Source: Pseudomonas sp. ANT_J12 (lineage in GTDB: Bacteria; Pseudomonadota; Gammaproteobacteria; Pseudomonadales; Pseudomonadaceae). From it: DNA of 64,000 nucleotides. The stretch lies in contig NZ_VOBN01000002.1 in assembly GCF_008370045.1 (NCBI RefSeq), positions 248,001-312,000 of the forward strand, read 5' to 3'. The notes beneath the pieces are model-generated. The model searched no databases, had not been told where the DNA came from, and worked only from the letters and a program-made list of their open reading frames with translations. Position 1 is the first letter of the stretch. Every line of letters starts with the position of its first letter. Of this stretch, positions 43,477 through 53,224 are shown in pieces. The position numbers were made by a program, and so were the translations under genes.

Positions 43477-44149
43477 CACGGCCCTCGGCCAAGCGATAAC
43501 CCACACCGTGCACGGTTTGCAGCAAAGGCTTGGCAAAAGGCTTGTCGATCACCTGGCGCAGTTGATGAACGTGGCTGCGCAGGCTGTCGCTGTCCGGGCA
43601 ATCATCGCCCCACAGGGCTTCTTCAAGGATTTCGCGGCGCAGCACGTGGGGGCTTTTCTGCATCAGCACCGCCAGCAACTTGAGGCCGACCGGGTTGAGT
43701 TTCAGCAGACGGCCATCGCGGGTCACTTCCAGGGTGTCGAGGTCGTAGTTCAGGTCGCCGACCTGCAGGGTACGCCGCCCGCCGCCCTGGGCCCGACGCA
43801 TGACCGCTTCGATGCGTGCCGCCAGTTCGGACAGCGCGAACGGCTTGATCAGGTAGTCATCGGCGCCGGACTTGAAGCCCTGCAAGCGGTCATCCAATTG
43901 ATCCCGGGCGGTGAGCATGATCACCGGCGTATCGCGGCGGGCGTCTTCACGCAGGCGTTTGCACAAGGTGTAGCCGTCAATGCCGGGCAGCATGATGTCG
44001 AGCACGATCAAGTCGTAATGCTCGGTGGCCGCCAGGTGCAGTCCCGACAAACCATCCTGCGCGCAATCCACGGTGTAGCCCTTGAGCCCCAGGTAGTCCG
44101 CCAGATTGGCGAGGATATCGCGGTTGTCTTCAACCAATAGAATTCGCAT
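43466..44149 (-). CDS. colR: Response regulator ColR (OmpR family)
   Basis: This 227-residue regulator has a receiver domain (1-115; VEDNRD acidic pocket, phospho-Asp D51 in LIVLDIMLPG, Lys in LIKPFALSEL) and a winged-helix DNA-binding domain (about 125-222, SLRSHVHQLRQVIDKP and TVHGVGYRL). It is coupled with colS by overlap. The start is the ATG at 44149, with a strong GGAGGAG upstream. Divergent from it, 202 bp away, is the phosphotransferase gene, a possible target. Confidence 0.95.
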   Translation of the reverse strand: MRILLVEDNRDILANLADYLGLKGYTVDCAQDGLSGLHLAATEHYDLIVLDIMLPGIDGYTLCKRLREDARRDTPVIMLTARDQLDDRLQGFKSGADDYLIKPFALSELAARIEAVMRRAQGGGRRTLQVGDLNYDLDTLEVTRDGRLLKLNPVGLKLLAVLMQKSPHVLRREILEEALWGDDCPDSDSLRSHVHQLRQVIDKPFAKPLLQTVHGVGYRLAEGRDGV

Positions 44150-44351
44150 GGGCACTCCTCCGTACACAGTAACGGCCATCTTCGGCTCGCGCAGCTTACG
44201 GCCAAGCGCAGCGCAGGGCTAGGGCCGAAGACCGGATCCATCCATTCGTCCAACAAAATGAAAGACTTAACAAGTTTTTCACTATCGGTTCACAACCTGA
44301 CTACAGTGGTCCGGTGAAACTCCCGCGCCATTGATAAAAGGAATGTAGCCA

Positions 44352-46301
44352 ATGGACTTTTTCAAGACAGCGCCTATGCGCTTTCTGCTGCTCGTCACCA
44401 GCGCCTGGCTGGTGATTTTCTCTTTGACCCGGACCGTTCTGCTGCTCACTCACCTGGATGAGGCCGGTAGCGGTTTTGTGTCGGTTTTTGCCATCGGATT
44501 TCTTTACGACCTCGGGTTCATTGCCTATGCGGCTTTGCCGATGGGCCTCTACCTGCTGCTCTGCCCGCCCGCCTTGTGGCGTCGCCGGGGCCATCGCTGG
44601 TTACTGCAAGGGCTGTTGACCGTCAGCCTGTTTGCCATGCTGTTCACGTCCGTGGCCGAATGGTTGTTCTGGGACGAGTTCGGCGTGCGTTTCAACTTCA
44701 TCGCCGTGGATTACCTGGTGTATTCCGATGAAGTCTTGAACAACCTGCTGGAGTCGTACCCGATCGGCACGTTGCTGAGTATCCTCGCCGTGCTGGCCGT
44801 GGCCCTGAGCTTCGCGTTGCGCAGGGCCTTCAATGCGGCACTGGACGCACCGCTGCCGCCGCTGCGTCGACGCCTGGTCAATGCCTTGGGCTTGTTGATC
44901 GTCACCGGCCTGAGCCTGCAACTGCTCAGCCAGGACGCACCGCGCGCCCAGGGTGGCAACGCCTATCAAAATGAATTGGCAAGCAATGGCCCATACCAGT
45001 TCTTCGCCGCGTTTCGCAACAATGAGCTGGACTACCCGCAGTTCTACAAAAGTCTGCCGCCCGACGTCGTGGCCCAGCAGATTCGCGCCGAACTGAGCGA
45101 ACCTAACGCACAGTTCGTTGGCCAGGACCCACAAGACATCCGCCGCAACATCGATAACCCGGGCACCCCGCGCAAACCCAACATCGTGCTGGTGACCATC
45201 GAAAGTTTCAGCGCCAAGTACATGGGCAGCAACGGCGACGAGCGCAACCTGACGCCCAACCTGGATGCCCTGCGCAAACAGAGCCTGTACTTCAATAATT
45301 TCTACGCCACCGGCACCCGCACCGATCGCGGCCTGGAAGCCATTACCCTGGCCATCCCGCCGACGCCGGGCCGTTCGATCGTCAAGCGCGTGGGCCGTGA
45401 AAGCGGTTTCGCCAGCCTCGGCCAGCAGCTCGGTGCCGTGGGTTACGACAGCGTGTTCTTGTATGGCGGGCGTGGTTACTTCGACAATATGAACGCGTTT
45501 TTCAGCGGTAACGGTTATCGCGTGGTTGACCAGAGCAGCGTCGATGAAGCGCAAATTCACTTCAAGAACGCCTGGGGTATGGCTGACGAAGATCTCTACA
45601 CCCAGACCCTGAAACTGGCCGACGCCGACTACGCCAAACAGCAGCCCTTTCTGCTGCAACTGATGACCACCTCCAATCATCGGCCTTACACCTATCCGGA
45701 CAATCGCATCGACATCAAGTCCGGCAACGGTCGAGACGGCGCTGTGAAGTACACCGACTATGCCATCGGCCAGTTTCTGGAACAGGCGCGGCAAAAGCCG
45801 TGGTTCGACAATACGATTTTCGTGTTCGTCGCCGACCACACCGCAGGCAGCGCCGGTAAGGAAGACTTGCCGATCAGCAACTATCAGATTCCGTTGTTCA
45901 TCTACGCGCCGAAGCTGATCGAGGCCCGGGAAACCGCACAACTGGCGAGCCAGATTGATCTGGCGCCGACGTTGCTGGGCTTGCTGAACCTGGATTACCA
46001 ATCGACATTTTTCGGACGCAATCTGTTGCAGGACAATCCCCTGCCACCCCGCGTCGTGGTCGGCAACTATCAGCATCTGGGGTTGTTCGACGGCAAGGAT
46101 CTGGCGATCCTGAGTCCGCGCCAGGGCCTGCGCCGGCATGACGACGCACTGACCGAAAGCCGCGAATCGAAGGCCGAGGCCAGCGATCCGTTGATCACCC
46201 GCGCCATCACGTACTACCAAAGCGCCAGTTATGGCTTCAAGCAACAGCTGCTTGGCTGGAAAGCGCCCAAGGAGGGCACGCCCCAGGTCAGCGTACGTTA
46301 A
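44352..46301 (+). CDS. LTA-synthase-family membrane sulfatase/phosphotransferase
   Basis: The 649-residue product has five TM helices in the first 185 residues and a periplasmic alkaline-phosphatase-superfamily domain (about 275-560). The domain starts at KPNIVLVTIESFSAKYMG, carries the probable nucleophile threonine in TGTRTDRGLEA and metal ligands in FVFVADHTAGSAG. Such enzymes transfer phosphoglycerol or phosphoethanolamine groups to envelope glycans (OpgB/LtaS-like). It is next to the colRS operon, divergent, and followed by a PAP2-family gene. Envelope modification under ColR control is a plausible inference. Confidence 0.88.
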   Translation: MDFFKTAPMRFLLLVTSAWLVIFSLTRTVLLLTHLDEAGSGFVSVFAIGFLYDLGFIAYAALPMGLYLLLCPPALWRRRGHRWLLQGLLTVSLFAMLFTSVAEWLFWDEFGVRFNFIAVDYLVYSDEVLNNLLESYPIGTLLSILAVLAVALSFALRRAFNAALDAPLPPLRRRLVNALGLLIVTGLSLQLLSQDAPRAQGGNAYQNELASNGPYQFFAAFRNNELDYPQFYKSLPPDVVAQQIRAELSEPNAQFVGQDPQDIRRNIDNPGTPRKPNIVLVTIESFSAKYMGSNGDERNLTPNLDALRKQSLYFNNFYATGTRTDRGLEAITLAIPPTPGRSIVKRVGRESGFASLGQQLGAVGYDSVFLYGGRGYFDNMNAFFSGNGYRVVDQSSVDEAQIHFKNAWGMADEDLYTQTLKLADADYAKQQPFLLQLMTTSNHRPYTYPDNRIDIKSGNGRDGAVKYTDYAIGQFLEQARQKPWFDNTIFVFVADHTAGSAGKEDLPISNYQIPLFIYAPKLIEARETAQLASQIDLAPTLLGLLNLDYQSTFFGRNLLQDNPLPPRVVVGNYQHLGLFDGKDLAILSPRQGLRRHDDALTESRESKAEASDPLITRAITYYQSASYGFKQQLLGWKAPKEGTPQVSVR

Positions 46302-46309
46302 CCGAATGA

Positions 46310-46337
46310 CCCCGGGCTGATGCCCCGGGGCTTTTTC
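46310..46337 (+). terminator. Rho-independent terminator after the LTA-synthase-like gene
   Basis: A CCCCGGGC/GCCCCGGGG stem with TGAT loop is followed by five T. It lies 8 bp after the stop and 19 bp before the next start, so the PAP2 gene may need its own promoter or read-through. Confidence 0.9.
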
Positions 46338-46355
46338 CTACGTTCAGGATCCACC

Positions 46356-47099
46356 ATGTCATCAACTGCTGTTCGCCCCGTGTCCAGGCCGCTCAATTTC
46401 TGGGTGTGCCTCGGGGTTCCCGCCATCGCGGCCATCGTGCTGCTGCTGCTCGAACTGACCGATCTGGACATGAATCTGGCCAGGTACTTTTATGATCCGG
46501 CGGCCGGGGACTTCATTGGCCGCCACAGCTACTTCCTCGAAGACATCCTGCATGACCGGGCCAAACAGGTGGTCATCGCTTTCTCGGTGTTTGCGGTGAT
46601 CGGTTTCATCTGCGCGTTTTTTGTCGACAAGCTCAAACCGTTCAAACGGGAGCTGGGTTGCCTGGTGCTGTCGTTGGGCCTGGCCACGTCCTTTGTCACC
46701 CCGGTCAAAGTGGTGACGGCGGTGCAATGCCCATGGAGCCTGGAACAGTTCGGCGGCCATGAAACCTACAGCGAACTGCTGAGCCCGCGCCCACACACCG
46801 ACAAGCCGGGCCGCTGCTGGCCGGGTGGTCATGCGGCGACTGGTTTTACGCTGTTTGCGCTGTTCTTTGTGCTGCGCGACCGCCGTCCACGGCTGGCGCG
46901 CAAGGCGTTTATCTTTGCCGCGGCGCTGGGCACGGTGTTTTCCATCAGCCGGATGATGCAGGGCGCGCACTTCTTCTCGCACAACGTGTGGACGGCGATT
47001 TTCTGCTGGTTGATTTGTCTGGGGTCGTATTACTACATCCTGTATCGACCGGCGGGCAAGGCTGAACGGGTTACCAAGACGCAATCGGTCAGCGTCTGA
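46356..47099 (+). CDS. PAP2-family lipid phosphatase
   Basis: This 247-residue inner-membrane protein has about six hydrophobic segments and the PAP2 signature parts: KVVTAVQCPWSL (motif 1 region), CWPGGHAATGFTLFAL (motif 2) and SRMMQGAHFFSHNVWTA (motif 3, catalytic His). Family members dephosphorylate lipid diphosphates such as undecaprenyl pyrophosphate, or transfer phosphate to lipid A. The start is the ATG at 46356 with AGGA upstream. It fits functionally with the envelope phosphotransferase before it. Confidence 0.9.
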   Translation: MSSTAVRPVSRPLNFWVCLGVPAIAAIVLLLLELTDLDMNLARYFYDPAAGDFIGRHSYFLEDILHDRAKQVVIAFSVFAVIGFICAFFVDKLKPFKRELGCLVLSLGLATSFVTPVKVVTAVQCPWSLEQFGGHETYSELLSPRPHTDKPGRCWPGGHAATGFTLFALFFVLRDRRPRLARKAFIFAAALGTVFSISRMMQGAHFFSHNVWTAIFCWLICLGSYYYILYRPAGKAERVTKTQSVSV

Positions 47100-47107
47100 G
47101 CTGACGT

Positions 47108-47202
47108 CTTCGCGGGCAAGCCTCGCTCCTACAGGATCGTGGTTGTCATCGCGATTGATGACACAACACCTCCCCCTGTAGGAGCGAGGCTTGCCCGCGA
47201 AG
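47108..47202. repeat. REP-type inverted repeat (TAGGAGCGAGG family)
   Basis: Perfect complementary arms of 28 bp (47108-47135 and 47175-47202) lie between the convergent PAP2 and groEL genes. Confidence 0.9.
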
Positions 47203-47239
47203 AGGCCGTAAGAAACAACATACCTTTTGACCAATAATA

Positions 47240-47275
47240 AAAAACCCCGCCTGCTTTCGCAGGCGGGGTTTTTTT
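47240..47275 (-). terminator. groESL terminator (bidirectional)
   Basis: A CCCCGCCTGC-TTTC-GCAGGCGGGG stem is flanked by A and T runs on both sides. It is 18 bp after the groEL stop on the minus strand. Confidence 0.96.
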
Positions 47276-47292
47276 ACAGGGGTAAGGCTGGC

Positions 47293-48948
<1,656 letters not shown>

Positions 48949-48985
48949 TTAAATACTTTGTAGTAGCGGGAAAATGAGCGGGGAA

Positions 48986-49279
48986 TCAGCCTTCGATAAC
49001 AGCGAGAATCTCGTTCTCAGCCATTACCAGCAGGTCTTCGCCGTCGACTTTCACTGTGTTGCTGCCGGAGTACGGACCGAACACAACCTTGTCACCCACT
49101 TTAACGGCCAGTGCACGCACTTCACCGTTGTCCAGCACGCGGCCGGTACCGACAGCGAGGATCTCGCCGCTGTTAGCTTTTTCAGCAGCCGAACCTGGCA
49201 GGACGATACCGCCAGCGGTTTTCTTTTCTTCTTCGCTGCGACGGATGACGACGCGGTCATGCAGAGGACGAAGCTTCAT
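48986..49279 (-). CDS. groES: Co-chaperonin GroES (Hsp10)
   Basis: This 97-residue heptameric lid protein starts [25 protein letters not shown]. The mobile loop [11 protein letters not shown], around residues 25-35, contacts GroEL. It is the first gene of the groESL operon. A long, hairpin-rich leader precedes it. Confidence 0.99.
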   Translation of the reverse strand: MKLRPLHDRVVIRRSEEEKKTAGGIVLPGSAAEKANSGEILAVGTGRVLDNGEVRALAVKVGDKVVFGPYSGSNTVKVDGEDLLVMAENEILAVIEG

Positions 49280-49299
49280 TGTCGATCTCTCCTAATTGT

Positions 49300-49410
49300 G
49301 GTTTTCATCGGCCGGTGTATTCCCGGCGGGTTTAACAAATCCGGCGGTGCCGGGTGCGGTTCGTCGAGCGAACCGCGGAAGTCTGTCTGGCATGATCGCC
49401 AGAAACCTTG
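49300..49410 (-). ncRNA. Structured groES 5' leader (candidate Pseudomon-groES RNA motif)
   Basis: Within the 5' UTR are four hairpins: 49311-49327 (GCCGG/CCGGC), 49341-49353 (CCGG/CCGG), 49356-49376 (GCGGTTCG-TCGAG-CGAACCGC) and 49386-49403 (TCTGGC/GCCAGA). A conserved RNA named Pseudomon-groES has been described at this position in pseudomonads; I assign it by location and structure, without a covariance search. A thermosensor or stability role is possible. Confidence 0.6.
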
Positions 49411-49442
49411 CGGTGACCGTTACATAAGGGCGCATAAGCTTA

Positions 49443-49473
49443 TTACAAGGGCGGGCCAGCAAATTTTTTCATG
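49443..49473 (-). promoter_or_regulatory. Candidate heat-shock (sigma-32) promoter of groESL
   Basis: On the minus strand, CATGAAA (49473-49467) resembles the CTTGAAA -35 element, and the GCCCTTGT region (about 49444-49451) resembles a CCCCATNT -10, with a spacer of about 15 bp. No CIRCE repeat is seen. Assignment is tentative. Confidence 0.4.
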
Positions 49474-49491
49474 TTGTTGCCCGCAAATGAA

Positions 49492-49513
49492 CACGGCACC
49501 CGAAGGTGCCGTG
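49492..49513 (-). terminator. Hairpin after fxsA
   Basis: A perfect CACGGCACC-CGAA-GGTGCCGTG stem-loop lies 14 bp after the fxsA stop on the minus strand. The T tract after it is weak. Confidence 0.65.
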
Positions 49514-49526
49514 CAGCTGAAACGCT

Positions 49527-50003
49527 TTACTTGGGATCGTGGTGTTCGAACTCGCCTTCGATCACGTCGGGCTCGCGGCCCAACGGCTGACGAGGGGCGG
49601 GACCGCCCCGCGGTTGCAGGTCATCGGCGAAGGCACGCTGGCGGATGGCAGCCTCTTCAGCGCGCTGGCGCATCTTGTTCGCCAGCAAACGACGCGACAG
49701 CGGCAGCAGCATGATCAGGCCCAGCACGTCGGTGACGAAGCCCGGCAGGATCAACAGACCGCCGGCCAAAGCCAGCATCAAACCTTCAAGCATGGTCTGG
49801 GCCGGCAGCTCGCCGCGGTTCAGGCTTTCACGGGCACGCAGCGCAGTGGCCAGACCGGCGATCCGCAGCACGAACACGCCGAGCATCGAGCCGAGAATGA
49901 TCAACAGCAGGGCCGGAAAAAACCCGATGGCCCCGCTGACCTTGACGAATACGAACAGCTCCAACACCGGAAACAGTACAAAGAGCAATAAAAAAGGGCG
50001 CAT
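49527..50003 (-). CDS. fxsA: FxsA-family membrane protein
   Basis: The 158-residue product has hydrophobic segments at about 3-19, 24-46 and 72-100 (LMLALAGGLLILPGFVTDVLGLIMLLP), the last being the FxsA signature, then a charged cytoplasmic tail (about 105-158). E. coli FxsA affects F-plasmid exclusion of phage T7; the physiological role is unknown. The start is the ATG at 50003, with GAGGAA upstream. It is upstream of groESL on the same strand, as in P. aeruginosa. Confidence 0.9.
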   Translation of the reverse strand: MRPFLLLFVLFPVLELFVFVKVSGAIGFFPALLLIILGSMLGVFVLRIAGLATALRARESLNRGELPAQTMLEGLMLALAGGLLILPGFVTDVLGLIMLLPLSRRLLANKMRQRAEEAAIRQRAFADDLQPRGGPAPRQPLGREPDVIEGEFEHHDPK

Positions 50004-50069
50004 CAAATGGTTCCTCAACGCAAGAATGCCTTGCCAGTGTTCCCTAGATGACGTCGCCACTTCGTGAAT

Positions 50070-50801
50070 TCAAGCGTCGGCCACTTCATTTTTCGGCCAA
50101 TGCTCGGCGTGAGCCAGGAAAACCAAGGCTTCCCGGACTTGTGTCGGCGTATTACACGGTGTTTGAAACGGCAACCAGTAAAGGCCCTGGCCGATGCGCA
50201 GGTGCATGCCTTCGGTGTCGATGCCGGCCAGTTGCGCTGGGGCTGTCGTCGGCAGACCGGCCAGTTCGACGTAGTGGGCGATTGCCTTGGCGTGGTCGGC
50301 ATTCATGTGCTCGACCATGCTCACTTCCGCCTTGCCGGCGAACGGGTTGGCCAGGGTCAGTTGATCGACCCAATGTATCGCGCCGAAACCGCCGATGTAG
50401 CGATGACGCACCGGTTTGAGCACCCAGAAATCGAAATCGTGGGCCTTGTGGTAACTCTGGGAATCCGGGAAATAACGGTAGTAACGCTCGGCCGCCGCGT
50501 CGATGGCCGCCTCATCCTCAAGCTTTTCGGCCTCGGCCAGGTACGTCAGGCGACCGACGGCTTGTGCGTCTTCCGCCCCGCGCTCGCCCACAAACAGTGA
50601 GCATTTCGGGTCTTTCTGCAAATTGTGGGTGTGCTGGGCGATGCGGCTGATCAGGATCAGCGGTCGGCCCTGCTCGTCCAGGCAGTACGGAACCACCGAG
50701 CCAAAGGGGAAACCGGGCATGGCTTTGGAGTGTGTCGAAAGCACTCCGCGGTATTCCTTGAGAAGCAATTCTCGGGCATTCTTGGCCGCTTCAACGCTCA
50801 A
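50070..50801 (-). CDS. HugZ-like heme-utilisation / FMN-binding split-barrel protein
   Basis: The 243-residue product has an N-terminal pyridoxamine-phosphate-oxidase-like split barrel (about 10-155: VLSTHSKAMPGFPFGSVVPY, RPLILISRIAQHTHNLQKDPKCSLFV) and a C-terminal DUF2470-type domain with VSMVEHMNADHAKAI. This is the HugZ/HutZ architecture, in which the domain helps bind or degrade heme. The likely start is the TTG at 50801, 7 bp after AAGGAG; the upstream open frame has no better site. It may deal with heme iron or be a general FMN protein. Confidence 0.85.
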   Translation of the reverse strand: MSVEAAKNARELLLKEYRGVLSTHSKAMPGFPFGSVVPYCLDEQGRPLILISRIAQHTHNLQKDPKCSLFVGERGAEDAQAVGRLTYLAEAEKLEDEAAIDAAAERYYRYFPDSQSYHKAHDFDFWVLKPVRHRYIGGFGAIHWVDQLTLANPFAGKAEVSMVEHMNADHAKAIAHYVELAGLPTTAPAQLAGIDTEGMHLRIGQGLYWLPFQTPCNTPTQVREALVFLAHAEHWPKNEVADA

Positions 50802-50968
50802 TTTATGACTCCTTATATAGAATCCGTCGAAAAAACGGACAGGCGCCTGGGGATAAGTATCCAGCACGCCATCGGGGCAGTTCTCATGTGCAGCCAGGCC
50901 ACATCAGGTGCAGATCGAGAGGCCCTCTACAAGGAAATCACTTTCTGACCTGCTATTAGGGCATGCGA

Positions 50969-51727
50969 ATGCAACTCACTGACAAAGTAATCATTATCAC
51001 TGGCGGTTGCCAGGGTTTAGGCCGTTCGATGGCCGAGTATTTCGCAGGCTTAGGCGCGAAGCTGGCACTGGTCGATCTGAACCAGGAAAAGCTCGACGAC
51101 ACCGTCGCCGCATGCAAAGCCAAGGGCGTCGAGGCTCGCGCTTATCTGTGCAACGTCGCCAATGAAGAGCAAGTGACGCACATGGTTGCCCAGGTGGCCG
51201 AAGATTTCGGCGCGATCCATGGCCTGATCAACAACGCCGGGATCCTGCGCGATGGCCTGCTGATCAAGGTCAAGGACGGCGAAATGACCAAAATGAGCCT
51301 GGCCCAGTGGCAGGCCGTGATCGACGTCAACCTCACCGGCGTGTTCCTGTGCACCCGTGAAGTGGCGGCGAAAATGGTCGAGCTGAAAAACAGCGGCGCA
51401 ATCATCAATATCTCGTCGATTTCCCGGGCCGGCAATGTGGGCCAGACCAACTACTCCGCCGCCAAGGCCGGTGTCGCCGCAGCGACCGTGACCTGGGCCA
51501 AGGAACTGGCGCGCTACGGTATTCGCGTGGCAGGCATTGCGCCGGGCTTTATCGAAACCGAGATGACGTTGGGGATGAAGCCGGAAGCGCTGGAGAAGAT
51601 GACCGCCGGGATTCCGCTCAAGCGCATGGGCAAGCCGGACGAGATCGCCCATTCGGCGGCGTACATTTTCGAGAACGACTATTACACCGGCCGGATTCTG
51701 GAGATGGATGGCGGGTTGCGCATCTAA
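50969..51727 (+). CDS. Short-chain dehydrogenase/reductase (FabG-like)
   Basis: This 252-residue classical SDR shows the cofactor motif [15 protein letters not shown] (about 12), NNAG in [10 protein letters not shown] (about 88), the catalytic Ser in [11 protein letters not shown], and YSAAK (about 160). GFIETEM and DGGL at the C-terminus fit the FabG-like group. The start is the ATG at 50969, 8 bp after AGGG; an ATG two codons earlier overlaps the ribosome site. It likely reduces a 3-oxoacyl or other ketone substrate with NAD(P)H. Confidence 0.9.
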   Translation: MQLTDKVIIITGGCQGLGRSMAEYFAGLGAKLALVDLNQEKLDDTVAACKAKGVEARAYLCNVANEEQVTHMVAQVAEDFGAIHGLINNAGILRDGLLIKVKDGEMTKMSLAQWQAVIDVNLTGVFLCTREVAAKMVELKNSGAIINISSISRAGNVGQTNYSAAKAGVAAATVTWAKELARYGIRVAGIAPGFIETEMTLGMKPEALEKMTAGIPLKRMGKPDEIAHSAAYIFENDYYTGRILEMDGGLRI

Positions 51728-51733
51728 CCGCCG

Positions 51734-51802
51734 TTGCAGGAGCCAGGCTTGCCGGCGAAGGCGTCATCAAGTCCGCTTTCGTCGGCAAGCCTGGCTCCTG
51801 CA
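51734..51802. repeat. REP-type inverted repeat (TGCAGGAGCCAGGC variant)
   Basis: The arms TTGCAGGAGCCAGGCTTGCC and its complement (51783-51802) enclose a loop of about 30 bp. It is a variant of the TAGGAGCGAGG family between the convergent SDR and apbC genes. Confidence 0.85.
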
Positions 51803-51810
51803 AAAGATCA

Positions 51811-52905
51811 TCAATCGTCGCTGATGGTGATATTCGGCATCGCCGGTGTCGCCGCTTCCTGCAACACGATCCGCGCGCCGACATGCCGCGCCAGTTCCTG
51901 ATACACCATCGCAATCGGGCTGTCCGGCTCAGCGATCACCGTTGGCTTGCCGCCATCGGCCTGCTCGCGGATGGCCATCGCCAGTGGCAACGAGGCCAGC
52001 AGTTCGACGCCGTATTGGGTGGCCAGTTTTACCCCACCGCCCTCACCGAACAGATGCTCGGCATGGCCGCAGTTGGAGCAGATGTGCACGGCCATGTTTT
52101 CCACCACGCCCAGCACCGGAATGTTGACCTTGCGGAACATTTCCACGCCCTTGCGCGCGTCCAGCAGGGCCAGGTCTTGGGGCGTCGTCACGATGACAGC
52201 ACCGGCCACCGGGACTTTCTGCGCCAGGGTCAACTGGATGTCACCGGTGCCTGGCGGCATGTCGATGACCAGGTAATCCAGGTCGCCCCACGCGGTCTGG
52301 GTCACCAGTTGCAACAGCGCACCGGAAACCATCGGCCCACGCCAGACCATCGGCGTGTTGTCGTCGGTCAGGAAGGCCATGGACATCACTTCGACGCCAT
52401 GGGACTCGATCGGCACGAACCACTTCTGATCCTTGACCTTCGGTCGGGTGCCTTCGGGGATGCCAAACATGATGCCCTGGCTCGGACCGTAGATGTCCGC
52501 ATCGAGAATCCCGACCTTGGCGCCTTCGCGGGCCAGGGCCAGGGCGAGGTTGGCGGCGGTGGTGGACTTGCCTACGCCACCCTTGCCGGAGGCCACGGCG
52601 ACGACGTTCTTGACGTTGGCCAGGCCAGGGATCTGGGCCTGGGCCTTGTGCGCGGCGATCACGCTGGTGATCTCGACACGCGCGGTGACCACGCCGTCCA
52701 GCCCTTCAATCGCCATTTGCAGCAACTGTGCCCAGCCACTCTTGAACAGACCGGCGGCATAACCCAGTTCCAGCTGGACGCTGACGCGATCGCCCTGGAT
52801 GTCGATGTTGCGCACGCACCCGGCGCTGACCGGATCCTGGTTCAGGTAAGGGTCGGTGTATTGACGAAGGACGGCTTCCACCGCCGCGCGATTGAGGGCG
52901 CTCAT
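51811..52905 (-). CDS. apbC: Iron-sulfur cluster carrier ATPase (ApbC/Mrp)
   Basis: This 364-residue P-loop protein has an N-terminal MIP18/DUF59 domain (about 5-85), the deviant Walker A SGKGGVGKSTTAANLALAL (about 105), switch motifs DADIYGPSQ and IDMPPGTGD, and a CSNCG pair (about 273) that binds the bridging 4Fe-4S cluster between subunits. It transfers Fe-S clusters to apoproteins. It is divergent from metG, as is usual in gammaproteobacteria. The start is the ATG at 52905 with GGAG upstream. Confidence 0.95.
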   Translation of the reverse strand: MSALNRAAVEAVLRQYTDPYLNQDPVSAGCVRNIDIQGDRVSVQLELGYAAGLFKSGWAQLLQMAIEGLDGVVTARVEITSVIAAHKAQAQIPGLANVKNVVAVASGKGGVGKSTTAANLALALAREGAKVGILDADIYGPSQGIMFGIPEGTRPKVKDQKWFVPIESHGVEVMSMAFLTDDNTPMVWRGPMVSGALLQLVTQTAWGDLDYLVIDMPPGTGDIQLTLAQKVPVAGAVIVTTPQDLALLDARKGVEMFRKVNIPVLGVVENMAVHICSNCGHAEHLFGEGGGVKLATQYGVELLASLPLAMAIREQADGGKPTVIAEPDSPIAMVYQELARHVGARIVLQEAATPAMPNITISDD

Positions 52906-53224
52906 GGGCAACTCCGATAACAAGACTGGAAAATCAGGCGGGTATCCTACGCCGGACACGGATTTGTGGCGAACAGATTACTGTGGCTGGAGAGCTTCAT
53001 GTGGCGAGGGGCTTGCCCCCGTTGGGTGGCGGAGCCGCCCCAGCTTTTTTTCTGACCGGGACACCTTCGCTTGCAGATTTTACGACTGCTTCGCAGGCGA
53101 ACGGGGGCAAGCCCCTCGCCACAAAAGCACGTTTGTAACAATAAGCCCTTGGGGCTCGGGGGTGAAAAATATGCGCCAGCGCTTTATAGTGGCCGACCTC
53201 CGTTTCATCAAGTAGCCGAGCCCC
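52906..53224. other. apbC-metG divergent intergenic region
   Basis: These 319 bp hold a REP pair (53000-53124) flanked by about 95 bp on each side for the two promoters. No gene is seen. Confidence 0.6.
53000..53124. repeat. REP-type inverted repeat (TGTGGCGAGG family)
   Basis: The ends TGTGGCGAGGGGCTTGCCCC and GGGCAAGCCCCTCGCCACA are complementary. An inner GGCGGAGCCGCC palindrome follows the left arm. Confidence 0.88.

Noticed and set aside
44601..46244. 547-codon frame opposite the LTA-synthase-like gene
   Set aside because: Antisense shadow with Gln/His/Arg-rich composition; the plus-strand gene has TM helices and catalytic motifs.
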